From: NORP23 sp050302475
GTDB taxonomy: Bacteria > Pseudomonadota > Alphaproteobacteria > Rhodobacterales > Rhodobacteraceae
NCBI GenBank assembly: GCA_050302475.1
Contig: JBNLBF010000005.1
Location: 1 to 64,000, forward strand
Direction: 5' to 3'
Length of the DNA stretch: 64,000 nucleotides
Both the position numbers and the translations under genes were made by a program. The notes beneath the pieces are model-generated. The model had not been told where the DNA came from, searched no databases, and worked only from the letters and a program-made list of their open reading frames with translations. The stretch's first letter is position 1. Every line of letters starts with the position of its first letter. Of this stretch, positions 9,559 through 17,280 are shown in pieces.

Positions 9559-10791
9559 TCAGCCGCTCGATGCGGTGGCCTCCACCGTTTCCTCCATCTT
9601 CGGCACCCGGATCAGCAGAACAAGAGCCACCAGCGTCAGCGCCGCTGCCACCAGGAACGGAGCGCCGGGAAGATAGAGGATCGTGTCCTCTTTCGTGAAC
9701 ACGCGGAATGTTAAGGGCATGATCAACAGCGAGATTATCATGCCAACTGAGGCGAGCGAGCCCAGCACGCCCTGCAATTCCCCCTGTTCATCATCACCCA
9801 CCCGGTTGGCCATCATCGCCGAGATCGCCGGTCCGGCGAGCTCCGCAACAGCCAGCACCGGGATGAAGACGAAAATCATCCAGCCCTCGCGTATAAACAC
9901 CAGGACGATACCACTGATAACTGCCGCCAGCAGGCCGACTTCGGTTGTGCGCCGCTCGCCGAAATATTTGATCATGGGGCGGATAACACCCCCCTGCATG
10001 ACGACCACAGCAACCCCGTAAGCCGCCAGCGATATCCCGACCATCCCTTCGGACCAGCCAAAAGCCTCGATTGTGTAGAAGCTCCAGATGGCCGGGTAGA
10101 CCATATGTGCGATGTCAAAAAACAGGATGACGATAAATAGTCCCAAAAGCGCGGGCATCTCGCGGATCCTCATGAAAGCCCCAAACGGATTGGCACGTTT
10201 CCATTGGAAAGCACGACGGTTATGCGGTTTCAGGGACTCCGGCAGGACGAAATAACCGAACACCGCATTGACCAGCGCCAGCGCCGCCGCCGCATAAAAC
10301 GGCGCGCGCGTGCCGTATTCGCCGAGCGGTCCGCCAATCGCCGGACCGATGATGAAACCAATCCCGAAAGCGGCCCCCACAAGCCCAAAATTCGCAGCGC
10401 GATTTTCCTTGGACGAGACATCCGCCAGAAAGGCCGTCGCCGTTGTGTAGGTTGCGCCCATAATCCCGGCGATGATCCGCGCGAGGAACAGCAGCCAGAT
10501 CGTCGGCGCAATCGCGTGGAGCAGGTAATCCACGCCCATAATGAACATCGACACCAACAGCACGGGCCGCCGCCCGATCTTGTCGGACAGGTTGCCGACG
10601 ATGGGCATGAACAGGAACTGCATGATAGCAAAGGTGAACATCAACGCGCCACCCCAGATGGCCGCACCCGAAATGGTTTCACCGGTCAATTCACTGACAA
10701 GGGCAGGGGTGACCGGCATGATCAACCCAACGCCCATAGCGTCGATGATCACGGTGATCACGATGAAGATGAAAGGAAGCCTGTCCCGCAT
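9559..10791 (-). CDS. MFS transporter, TCR/Tet family
   Basis: Twelve-helix major facilitator exporter, 410 residues. Start MRDRLPFIFIVITVIIDAMG. Family motif A appears in the loop between helices 2 and 3 (GNLSDKIGRRPVLL) and motif C-like GFIIGPAIGGPLGEYG in helix 5, typical of drug:proton antiporters related to TetA. It is transcribed away from the monooxygenase-like/PadR pair, with a palindromic site in the shared promoter region, so PadR control is plausible. The substrate cannot be told from sequence; tetracycline resistance should not be assumed. Confidence 0.88.
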   Translation of the reverse strand: MRDRLPFIFIVITVIIDAMGVGLIMPVTPALVSELTGETISGAAIWGGALMFTFAIMQFLFMPIVGNLSDKIGRRPVLLVSMFIMGVDYLLHAIAPTIWLLFLARIIAGIMGATYTTATAFLADVSSKENRAANFGLVGAAFGIGFIIGPAIGGPLGEYGTRAPFYAAAALALVNAVFGYFVLPESLKPHNRRAFQWKRANPFGAFMRIREMPALLGLFIVILFFDIAHMVYPAIWSFYTIEAFGWSEGMVGISLAAYGVAVVVMQGGVIRPMIKYFGERRTTEVGLLAAVISGIVLVFIREGWMIFVFIPVLAVAELAGPAISAMMANRVGDDEQGELQGVLGSLASVGMIISLLIMPLTFRVFTKEDTILYLPGAPFLVAAALTLVALVLLIRVPKMEETVEATASSG

Positions 10792-10884
10792 GTCTCTGTC
10801 CCAAGAAGTTTGGTGTCAGGTAGGGGCAGGGTGCGGGGCATACAAGCAAAAATTTTATTTGCTGGCGTTTTGAGGATTGAAACA

Positions 10885-10900
10885 TAGTAATAAGTTACTA
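10885..10900. promoter_or_regulatory. Candidate PadR operator in divergent promoter region
   Basis: Perfect inverted repeat TAGTAA-TAAG-TTACTA in the 165-base gap between the MFS exporter and the monooxygenase-like/PadR operon. Its placement between divergent genes next to a PadR regulator makes it the best operator candidate here. The regulator-site link is inferred. Confidence 0.45.
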
Positions 10901-10956
10901 AGTATGCGGTGCTGGTCGATACTTCTGTTGGCCAGACCGAATGATAAGGATTAAAC

Positions 10957-11277
10957 ATGAACAACACTCACTACACCTTCGTTTCCGTTTCTACCGCCAA
11001 AGAGGGGCGGTTCGACGATCTTGTCCGGATCACGCAAAAACCTCCGGTTTTGATGAATGACGCAATTGACGGCGTGCGCGCCTATCAGGTTAGCGCGGAT
11101 CGCGAGCGGAATTCCGTGATCGTCTGGGCGACATTTGACGACAAGGAAACATTGTACGACTATCTTGCCACCGCCAAGGGGAACGAAAACCATGGCGATC
11201 CGAAAGAGATGGAGGAAATCATCGAAACGTTCGTCATGTACGACCTTGAACCGATTGTGGAGCGTCTGACCGCGTGA
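10957..11277 (+). CDS. Dimeric alpha-beta barrel protein, antibiotic-biosynthesis-monooxygenase-like
   Basis: 106-residue single-domain protein whose length and pattern (N-terminal strand YTFVSVSTAKEGRFDDLV, central GVRAYQVSADRERNSVIVWATFDDK, amphipathic C-terminal helix) fit the ABM/dimeric ferredoxin-like barrel fold. Such proteins are small oxygenases or ligand-binding proteins; no specific substrate can be named. The ribosome site AAGGA lies 8 bases before ATG. The TGA overlaps the GTG of the PadR gene (GTGA), so the two are co-translated and probably respond to the same signal. Confidence 0.7.
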   Translation: MNNTHYTFVSVSTAKEGRFDDLVRITQKPPVLMNDAIDGVRAYQVSADRERNSVIVWATFDDKETLYDYLATAKGNENHGDPKEMEEIIETFVMYDLEPIVERLTA

Positions 11278-11774
11278 CCCTGTCCCGTGCAAGAGAATTG
11301 GCGGTCCTGTCGGTGCTGCACGCGCATCCGGCCCATGGATACGCCATTTCCAAAGCATTTGACGCTGGCCCGCTGGCCCTATTGGGGCTTTCGCGTCACG
11401 CGATTTACCGGATCATTGACCGGTTTCAGGGCCGGGGTTGGGTGACGGGCGAGGTTGACAGCACCAAGGCCTTCCCAGATCGCGAAATCCTGACCTTGAC
11501 CTCGGATGGCCAGCACGCGTTTCAGGACATGCTGACCGAGGTCAGCGACGGCATCCCGCATTCCGTCTCGCCAATATTGGCGGTGACAATGGTGTTGGAT
11601 GCCGGCCAAACCTTGCCACGCGACACATTGCAAACCCTGCTGCAATCCCGGATCGAAACCCTAACCCGCATGCAAGATGATGCACATGCTGAAACCCTGT
11701 CCTTGCGCGTATCCCAAAATATCCTTCGCGCCGAAATCGAGGTATTGCAAACGGCACTCGCAGCGAAGCCGTAG
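11274..11774 (+). CDS. PadR-family transcriptional regulator
   Basis: 166-residue regulator with an N-terminal winged helix (ELAVLSVLHAHPAHGYAISK, then LSRHAIYRIIDRFQGRGWV and a wing with DREILTLTSDG) and a C-terminal helical region as in PadR proteins of the Vir type. GTG start, coupled to the upstream gene by GTGA. It likely represses its own operon and perhaps the divergent MFS exporter through the palindrome at 10885..10900. The wording of the helix-turn-helix fits PadR best; the ligand is unknown. Confidence 0.8.
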   Translation: MTLSRARELAVLSVLHAHPAHGYAISKAFDAGPLALLGLSRHAIYRIIDRFQGRGWVTGEVDSTKAFPDREILTLTSDGQHAFQDMLTEVSDGIPHSVSPILAVTMVLDAGQTLPRDTLQTLLQSRIETLTRMQDDAHAETLSLRVSQNILRAEIEVLQTALAAKP

Positions 11775-11804
11775 CTGGCGTGGTTCTGCGGTGTGCTGCC
11801 GCCG

Positions 11805-11840
11805 CTATTCCACCGTCACCGACTTCGCCAGATTTCGCAG
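11805..11840 (-). pseudogene. Displaced 3' end of glmS (relic copy)
   Basis: Read on the minus strand this encodes QLRNLAKSVTVE and a TAG stop, matching the last residues of the intact GlmS (QPRNLAKSVTVE, TAA at 12509). Over the last 33 bases the copies differ at only a few sites, and those inside the matching codons are silent (CTG/TTG, AAG/AAA, ACG/ACA, TAG/TAA). It lies 27 bases beyond the stop of the inserted secreted-protein gene. It looks like the original glmS end, displaced when a new end plus cargo arrived. Confidence 0.8.
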
Positions 11841-11867
11841 CTGAAGTCGATGAAGCGCATCTGAAAA

Positions 11868-12509
11868 TCACTTCAGATCACTCAGTATTTCGATCATTTC
11901 TTCCCTGAAGAAAACAAACTGAAGCGGAACGATAATTTGGTCCAAAACAGGATGGTCCAGAATTCCATACAACCCATACAGGGATTTCCACTCTGGATGA
12001 CCACCTGGATAGTGTTCGCTGATCTCGACCCAAAACGAGGTTAGGCAATAACTGCCGTCGTCAGAAAGGCTTTGCGCGCAGAGTTCACCGTCATCGACAT
12101 ACCAAACACGGAATTGGCTGGAGTCAAATAACCCGATTTGCTCGGCTTTTAAGCCACAAAATTGAAGGTTATGGATGATACTCACACCGGTATCGCAGCC
12201 AAATCCCCCGTCATGATGTTCGCACCAAGACGGAAATACCTGCTGAGGGTTGGCGAATAGCTGCGCCGCATATTTTCCGGGGTTCTTTGCAAAATCCATC
12301 TCTTCATCAATTCCTAGCGCGGCGGCGACCGCTTCGAAATTGTCAGCTGATGCCCAAGGGGAACTTAGGCAACGCCCGTCAAGCGGTGTGTCTAAACCGG
12401 GAATGTAAAAGTCTGAAGAGTAGGTTGCTTCGGGAATAGGCGCTTGGGCGGACATCATACTGACTGAGAACAACGAAAAACCGATACTTGCATATACCAG
12501 CCGTAGCAT
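11868..12509 (-). CDS. Secreted hypothetical protein inserted at the glmS stop codon
   Basis: 213-residue protein that I do not recognise. It starts MLRLVYASIGFSLFSVSMM with a signal peptide ending near AQA, so export is expected. The mature part is acidic and carries several Cys (LDGRCLSSPW, WCEHHDGGFGCD, FCGLKAEQ, LCAQSLSDD, YCLTSF), suggesting periplasmic disulfides. The ATG shares a base with the glmS stop (TAATG). A longer frame reaching 12638 only reads antisense-frame glmS. Composition is less GC-rich than glmS. Beyond its stop lies a relic copy of the glmS 3' end, so it appears to be cargo inserted at that point. Confidence 0.75.
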   Translation of the reverse strand: MLRLVYASIGFSLFSVSMMSAQAPIPEATYSSDFYIPGLDTPLDGRCLSSPWASADNFEAVAAALGIDEEMDFAKNPGKYAAQLFANPQQVFPSWCEHHDGGFGCDTGVSIIHNLQFCGLKAEQIGLFDSSQFRVWYVDDGELCAQSLSDDGSYCLTSFWVEISEHYPGGHPEWKSLYGLYGILDHPVLDQIIVPLQFVFFREEMIEILSDLK

Positions 12510-14329
12510 TATTCCACTGTCACCGATTTCGCCAAATTCCTTGGCTGGTCCACATCGGTCCCTTTCTCGACCGCTGTGTAGTAGGCGATCAACTGAGCAG
12601 GGACGGCATAGACCATTGGTGCGACAAGCGGGTCGCATTCGGGCAGGATAATGGTTTTCCAGACGCCTTTGCTGACCTCCGCCGCGCCTTTGGCGTCCGT
12701 CACCAGCAGGATTTTTCCGCCGCGCGCCATGACCTCTTCCATGTTGGATACCGTCTTGTCGAACAAATCGCCCGACGGCGCGAAGACGATCACCGGCACC
12801 TGATCGTCGATCAGGGCGATTGGCCCGTGTTTGAGTTCGCCTGACGGATACCCCTCGGCATGGATGTAGGACAGTTCCTTCAGCTTCAGCGCCCCTTCGA
12901 GCGCCAGTGGGAACAGAGAGCCGCGGCCAAGGAACAGGATGTCGCGGGCTTTGGCGAGATCGCGGCTGGCGGCCTCGATTGCTTTTTCCGCCGCCACGGC
13001 GTCCGAAACAAGACGCGGCGCGGACATCAGGGTTTTGACCAGCGCGATTTCTTCAGCATTGTCGATCACACCGCGTTGGCGGGCGGCGAGGATCGCCAGC
13101 GTTGCCAGCACCGAGAGCTGACAGGTGAAGGCTTTGGTCGAGGCGACCGCGATCTCCGGACCGGCCATGATTTGCAATGTGTCGTCCGCCTCGCGCTCCA
13201 TCGAGCTGGCTGGCGTGTTGACGATGGCGAGGGTTCTGGCTGCCTTGCCGGTTGCGTATTTCAGCGCCGCCAGCGTGTCGGCGGTTTCACCGGATTGCGA
13301 GATCACGATCATACATTCGCGGCCATTCAGCGGCGGCTCGCGGTAGCGGAATTCGGAAGCGATGTCGATTTCGACCGGGATGCGGGCGATCTGTTCGAAC
13401 CAGTATTTCGCGACATTGGCGGCGAGGTACGCGGTGCCGCAGGCCACGATCACCAGACGGTCATAGCCGGAAAAATCAAGGGAAACGGGCGGCTGCACAT
13501 TCTCGCGGTCCTGCGTCAGGTAATGCGACAGGGCGACGGCCATTACGGAGGGTTGCTCGTGAATTTCCTTGGCCATGAAATGGCGGTAATTGCCTTTGTC
13601 GATGCGCACGGCGTCGACATTGACCAGCTGCAACTCGCGGTTGGCGCGGTTGCCGAGGGCGTCATAAATCGTCGCACCGTCGCGGGTGAGGACGGCCCAG
13701 TCGCCTTCCTCCAGATAGGTGATTTTGTTGGTCATCGGGCCAAGCGCCATCGCGTCGGACCCGATGAACATCTCGCCGTCACCATGCCCGATGGCGAGCG
13801 GTGAGCCGCGACGGGCGGCGATCAGCAGGTCCTCTTCACCTTCGAACAGAAAGGCGAGCGCAAATGCCCCTTCGAGACGGGCAATAGTCGCCCCGGCAGC
13901 GTCGATGGGGGCCATGCCATCGGCCATCAGATGGGCGCAAAGCTGGGCAACGACCTCTGTGTCGGTTTCGGTGTTGAACACCACACCCTCGGCGACCAGT
14001 TCGTCGCGAAGCCGCGCAAAATTTTCGATGATGCCGTTATGGACGACCGCCACAGGGCCAGCCTTGTGCGGGTGGGCGTTGGTTTCATTGGCCGCGCCAT
14101 GTGTGGCCCAACGGGTGTGGCCGATACCGATCAGACCCTCAACAGGATCGGCGGACAGGACAGATTCCAGTTCCGACAATTTGCCAACCGCACGGCGGCG
14201 TTGCATCTGACCATTGTGCAGCGTCGCGATCCCCGCGCTGTCATAGCCGCGATATTCAAGCCGCCGCAGGGTCTCCACAATGGTGGGGGAGGCTTCGGAT
14301 TTGCCCAAAACGCCAATAATGCCGCACAT
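12509..14329 (-). CDS. glmS: Glutamine--fructose-6-phosphate aminotransferase GlmS
   Basis: Makes glucosamine-6-phosphate for peptidoglycan and lipopolysaccharide. The start at 14329 puts the catalytic Cys directly after Met (MCGIIGVLG), with AGGAG upstream; a frame extending to 14413 would bury this essential Cys and is rejected. 606 residues: N-terminal glutaminase (EYRGYDSAGIA, GHTRWATHG), then two SIS domains (VACGTAYLAANVAKYW, VISQSGETADTLAALK, ELSYIHAEGYPSGELKHGPI) and the conserved end DVDQPRNLAKSVTVE. The stop is overlapped by the inserted gene. No upstream glmS ribozyme is visible. Confidence 0.96.
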   Translation of the reverse strand: MCGIIGVLGKSEASPTIVETLRRLEYRGYDSAGIATLHNGQMQRRRAVGKLSELESVLSADPVEGLIGIGHTRWATHGAANETNAHPHKAGPVAVVHNGIIENFARLRDELVAEGVVFNTETDTEVVAQLCAHLMADGMAPIDAAGATIARLEGAFALAFLFEGEEDLLIAARRGSPLAIGHGDGEMFIGSDAMALGPMTNKITYLEEGDWAVLTRDGATIYDALGNRANRELQLVNVDAVRIDKGNYRHFMAKEIHEQPSVMAVALSHYLTQDRENVQPPVSLDFSGYDRLVIVACGTAYLAANVAKYWFEQIARIPVEIDIASEFRYREPPLNGRECMIVISQSGETADTLAALKYATGKAARTLAIVNTPASSMEREADDTLQIMAGPEIAVASTKAFTCQLSVLATLAILAARQRGVIDNAEEIALVKTLMSAPRLVSDAVAAEKAIEAASRDLAKARDILFLGRGSLFPLALEGALKLKELSYIHAEGYPSGELKHGPIALIDDQVPVIVFAPSGDLFDKTVSNMEEVMARGGKILLVTDAKGAAEVSKGVWKTIILPECDPLVAPMVYAVPAQLIAYYTAVEKGTDVDQPRNLAKSVTVE

Positions 14330-14488
14330 ATTCTGCTCCTCAAATGCCTCTGTCGGGCGGTTGTCGGTAACTATGCCCGATGTGGTGCGCGAGGCAAGTG
14401 GCAGATCACGCAATGGGCGGTGATGTCACCTTTTGTGAAGTTTGTGCAGATTTTGCGCAGGCGGGTTAAGGTTTGGTAAACAACGGCA

Positions 14489-14537
14489 GCGCCCGACCGT
14501 AGGAAGGGTCGGGCGCGGGCCAAGCGGTGCTTGGCCC
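14489..14537. repeat. Twin palindromes between fadB and glmS
   Basis: Two adjacent perfect hairpins: GCGCCCGACC / GGTCGGGCGC (10-bp stem, 8-base loop, 14489..14516) and GGGCCAAGC / GCTTGGCCC (9-bp stem, 3-base loop, 14517..14537). They lie 10 bases beyond the fadB stop and may end its transcription, but no T run follows on either strand. The string GGGCGCGGGCCAAGC recurs at 51808..51822, so this may be a repeated intergenic element. Confidence 0.6.
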
Positions 14538-14547
14538 GGATTATTAA

Positions 14548-16749
14548 TTACGCCGCTTTCTGGTCCGCGTCGAACCGCCCGTAGAAGCTCTCGCCCTTAT
14601 CGGCCATTTCGCGCAGCAGTTTTGGCGTCGTGAACCGCTTGCCGAACCGCTTCGTCAGATCGTCTGTGATTTCGACGGCTTTGCCTGCGCCCAGAATATC
14701 CAGCCAGCTGAACGGTCCGCCAGACCAAGGCATGAAGCCCCAGCCGAGGATCGCACCCACGTCGCCCTCGCGGATATCCATCAGCACGCCTTCTTCCAAC
14801 GCGCGTACGGCCTCCAGCGTCTGGATCATCGCCAGACGGTGCTGGACAGTTGTGAGGTCCGGTTGTTCGTCCGCCACGGGCCAGTAGTCGCCCAGCGTCG
14901 GCCATAGGCCCTGACGTTTGCCAGCCTCGTCATATTCGTAGAAACCCGCTTTGGCTTTGCGCCCGGCGCGACCTTCGTCGAACATCTTGAACAGGACGGC
15001 GTCCACGTCGTCATCGGGATAAGCATCCCCCATGGCGGCTTTGGTCGCCTTGGCGATTTTTACGCCGAGGTCCAGCGAAATCTCGTCCATCAGCTGCAAT
15101 GGCCCCAGCGGCATACCCAACTGACGCGCGGCGTTTTCGATCAGCGCGGGGTTTACCCCTTCGGCCAGCATCCGTGCGCCTTCGTTCAGATAGGGAATGA
15201 TACAGCGGTTGGCGTAGAAGAAGCGCGCGTCATTGACGACGATCGGCGTTTTGCGGATCTGGCGGACATAATCCAGCGCCTTGGCCACCGCGCGGTCGCC
15301 GGTTTCCTTGCCGCGGATGATTTCGACCAGCATCATCTTGTCGACAGGGCTGAAGAAGTGGATGCCGATAAACTGATCGGGGCGCGAAGACGCCTTTGCC
15401 AGTTCCGAAATCGGCAAGGTGGAGGTGTTGGTCGCGAAGATGCAATCCTCGCTGATAATCGCTTCGACCTTCTGGGTCATTTCGGCTTTGACTTTCGGGT
15501 CCTCGAACACCGCTTCGATGATCAGGTCGCAGCCTTTCAGCGCGTCGAGATCGGTGGTTGCGGTGATACGGTCCAGCACTTGCGCCTTCTTTTCCTCCGT
15601 CACCTTCTTGCGTTGGATGCCCTTGTCGAGGATGCCTTCGGAGTAGCTTTTCCCACGATCGGCGGCCTCCTGCGCCTGATCGATCAGCACGACTTCAATC
15701 CCCGCATTGGCGGAGACATAAGCGATACCAGCCCCCATCATGCCCGCGCCGAGAACGCCGACTTTTTTCACGGTCTGATCTGGCGCGTCGGGACGCACAG
15801 CGCCTTTTTCCAGCGCGGATTTGTTAATGAACAGGCTGCGGATCATGGCTGACGACGATGGGTTCATCAGCACGTTGGTGAACCAGCGGGCTTCGATCTT
15901 CAGCGCCGTGTCGAACGGAACCAGCGCCCCTTCGTAAACCGCACTCAGCAGTGCCTTGGCGGCGGGGTATACCCCTTGCGTCTTGCCATTCACCATGGCC
16001 GAGGCGCCGACGAAGGTCATGTAACCCGCCGGATGATACGGTTCCCCGCCCGGCATTTTGTAGCCCTTCTGATCCCACGGTTTGACCGTGTCAGCCTCTG
16101 ACGCGTTCAGCACCCAGTCGCGTGCGTGGGTCATCAGCTGATCGGCGGGCACAACCTCGTCAATCAGGCCGGCGGCCTTGGCGCGGGCCGGGTCTACGGT
16201 TTTGCCTTCCAGCAGGTAGGGGGAGGCCGCCATGGCTCCCATCATCCGTGTCAGGCGGGTGGTGCCGCCAGCGCCGGGGAAAATGCCAACCATGATTTCG
16301 GGCAGGCCGATCTTGGCCTTCGGATTGTCCGCGGCGATGCGGTAGTGGCAGGACAGCGCCAGCTCGTATCCGATCCCCAGCGCCGTGCCGGGGGAGGCCC
16401 AAACCGTCGGCTTGCCACCCTTTTTGGTTTTGAAATCCATCCCGGCGAGTTCGATTTTGCGTTCGAGCTTGTGGAAGCCCATGATCCCTTCGAATAGGCC
16501 TTTGGCCGGTTCATCGCCCGCGTCGTCGCGCATCTTGGCGATGACCTTCAGGTCCATGCCCCCGGCGAAATCGGCTTTGGCCGAGGTCAGGATGATGCCC
16601 TTCACGGAATCGTCCGCGTGCGCCTTGTCGAACAGGTCCGACAGTTCCTGCATACCGGCGTAGGACAGGACGTTCATGGATTTTTCCGGCACGTCCCACG
16701 TGATGGTGGCGATGCCGTCGGCGTCAGTGGCGTAGTGGAATTCTGACAT
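14548..16749 (-). CDS. fadB: Fatty-acid oxidation complex alpha subunit (enoyl-CoA hydratase / 3-hydroxyacyl-CoA dehydrogenase)
   Basis: Bifunctional beta-oxidation enzyme, 733 residues. The N-terminal crotonase domain (to about residue 200) has IGLPEIMVGIFPGAGGTTR. The NAD-binding domain starts near residue 328 with KKVGVLGAGMMGAGIAYVS, followed by IGIHFFSPVDKMMLVEIIRG of the 3-hydroxyacyl-CoA dehydrogenase and a C-terminal repeat of that domain. It catalyses hydration of enoyl-CoA and oxidation of the 3-hydroxyacyl-CoA, working with the thiolase upstream. The ribosome site (TAGGAGA) overlaps the stop codon of the NADAR gene. Symbol used in the broad sense. Confidence 0.94.
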   Translation of the reverse strand: MSEFHYATDADGIATITWDVPEKSMNVLSYAGMQELSDLFDKAHADDSVKGIILTSAKADFAGGMDLKVIAKMRDDAGDEPAKGLFEGIMGFHKLERKIELAGMDFKTKKGGKPTVWASPGTALGIGYELALSCHYRIAADNPKAKIGLPEIMVGIFPGAGGTTRLTRMMGAMAASPYLLEGKTVDPARAKAAGLIDEVVPADQLMTHARDWVLNASEADTVKPWDQKGYKMPGGEPYHPAGYMTFVGASAMVNGKTQGVYPAAKALLSAVYEGALVPFDTALKIEARWFTNVLMNPSSSAMIRSLFINKSALEKGAVRPDAPDQTVKKVGVLGAGMMGAGIAYVSANAGIEVVLIDQAQEAADRGKSYSEGILDKGIQRKKVTEEKKAQVLDRITATTDLDALKGCDLIIEAVFEDPKVKAEMTQKVEAIISEDCIFATNTSTLPISELAKASSRPDQFIGIHFFSPVDKMMLVEIIRGKETGDRAVAKALDYVRQIRKTPIVVNDARFFYANRCIIPYLNEGARMLAEGVNPALIENAARQLGMPLGPLQLMDEISLDLGVKIAKATKAAMGDAYPDDDVDAVLFKMFDEGRAGRKAKAGFYEYDEAGKRQGLWPTLGDYWPVADEQPDLTTVQHRLAMIQTLEAVRALEEGVLMDIREGDVGAILGWGFMPWSGGPFSWLDILGAGKAVEITDDLTKRFGKRFTTPKLLREMADKGESFYGRFDADQKAA

Positions 16750-16758
16750 GGTATTCTC

Positions 16759-17280
16759 CTATATTTCAGCGCTAACGGAGAGCGCTTCGTCAGGATGCGT
16801 TTCTGAGAGTTTATTTCGAACCTCGGTCAATATTTGACCGAGAAGATTCTGACCTGGCCATTGATCAGGTGTTGTTTGTTTGGCGTTGGCCTCATCCAGT
16901 CCGATACCCCAAATAACATCCATAGGGCTGGCTTCGACGAGGAATTTGGGAGCGGTTTGAAATAGCTTGCGCCGCAGCCCTTTGTTTTGTGAAAACTTCG
17001 CCAGATTGATTTCCGTGACTAAGGCAACTTTGTTTGCATCCCATATTTCGTCTTTGAAATTGCGGACCTGACGGCCGAGCGCTTTTTGTTTGCCCGGTTC
17101 GGTTTCCCGAATAATTTTTTCTGCCGTTTTGTGATCATTAAAGAGCATGGCTTTTGCGTACATCATCGCCTGTTCGGCGGTGACGAAGCTATGCCCTTCG
17201 TACTCGAAGTTGCTCTGATACCATTGGCTAAAGGGACCAGACCAAAAAAAGTGGACAGTGTCAGGACGTGGATCCACCAA
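16759..17280 (-). CDS. NADAR-family protein (YbiA/DUF1768) inserted between fadA and fadB
   Basis: 173-residue protein of the NADAR family, whose members act on N-glycosidic bonds or ADP-ribose-related metabolites. Family marks are FFWSGPFSQWYQSNFEYEG, the conserved TAEQAMMYAKAMLF, VRNFKDEIWDANK, KFSQNKGLRRKL and DVIWGIGLDE. The start is the TTG that directly abuts the fadA TGA (next possible start GTG one codon later), and its TAG overlaps the fadB ribosome site. It is AT-richer than its neighbours: 17101..17160 counts 23 G+C of 60. A NADAR gene has no known part in beta-oxidation, so insertion into the operon is inferred. Confidence 0.88.
   Translation of the reverse strand: MVDPRPDTVHFFWSGPFSQWYQSNFEYEGHSFVTAEQAMMYAKAMLFNDHKTAEKIIRETEPGKQKALGRQVRNFKDEIWDANKVALVTEINLAKFSQNKGLRRKLFQTAPKFLVEASPMDVIWGIGLDEANAKQTTPDQWPGQNLLGQILTEVRNKLSETHPDEALSVSAEI

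Noticed and set aside
9559..10791. Calling the MFS gene a tetracycline resistance determinant
   Set aside because: Only general family motifs are seen; substrate cannot be read from them.
11805..12547. Tn7-type insertion at glmS
   Set aside because: Tn7 inserts downstream of glmS with its own end repeats and tns genes, and does not duplicate the gene end; none of these is present.
14330..14413. N-terminal extension of GlmS
   Set aside because: Would bury the catalytic Cys, which must follow the initiator Met; a good ribosome site precedes 14329.
14262..14480. glmS ribozyme upstream of glmS
   Set aside because: No core pseudoknot pattern is visible, and these ribozymes are essentially found in Gram-positive bacteria.
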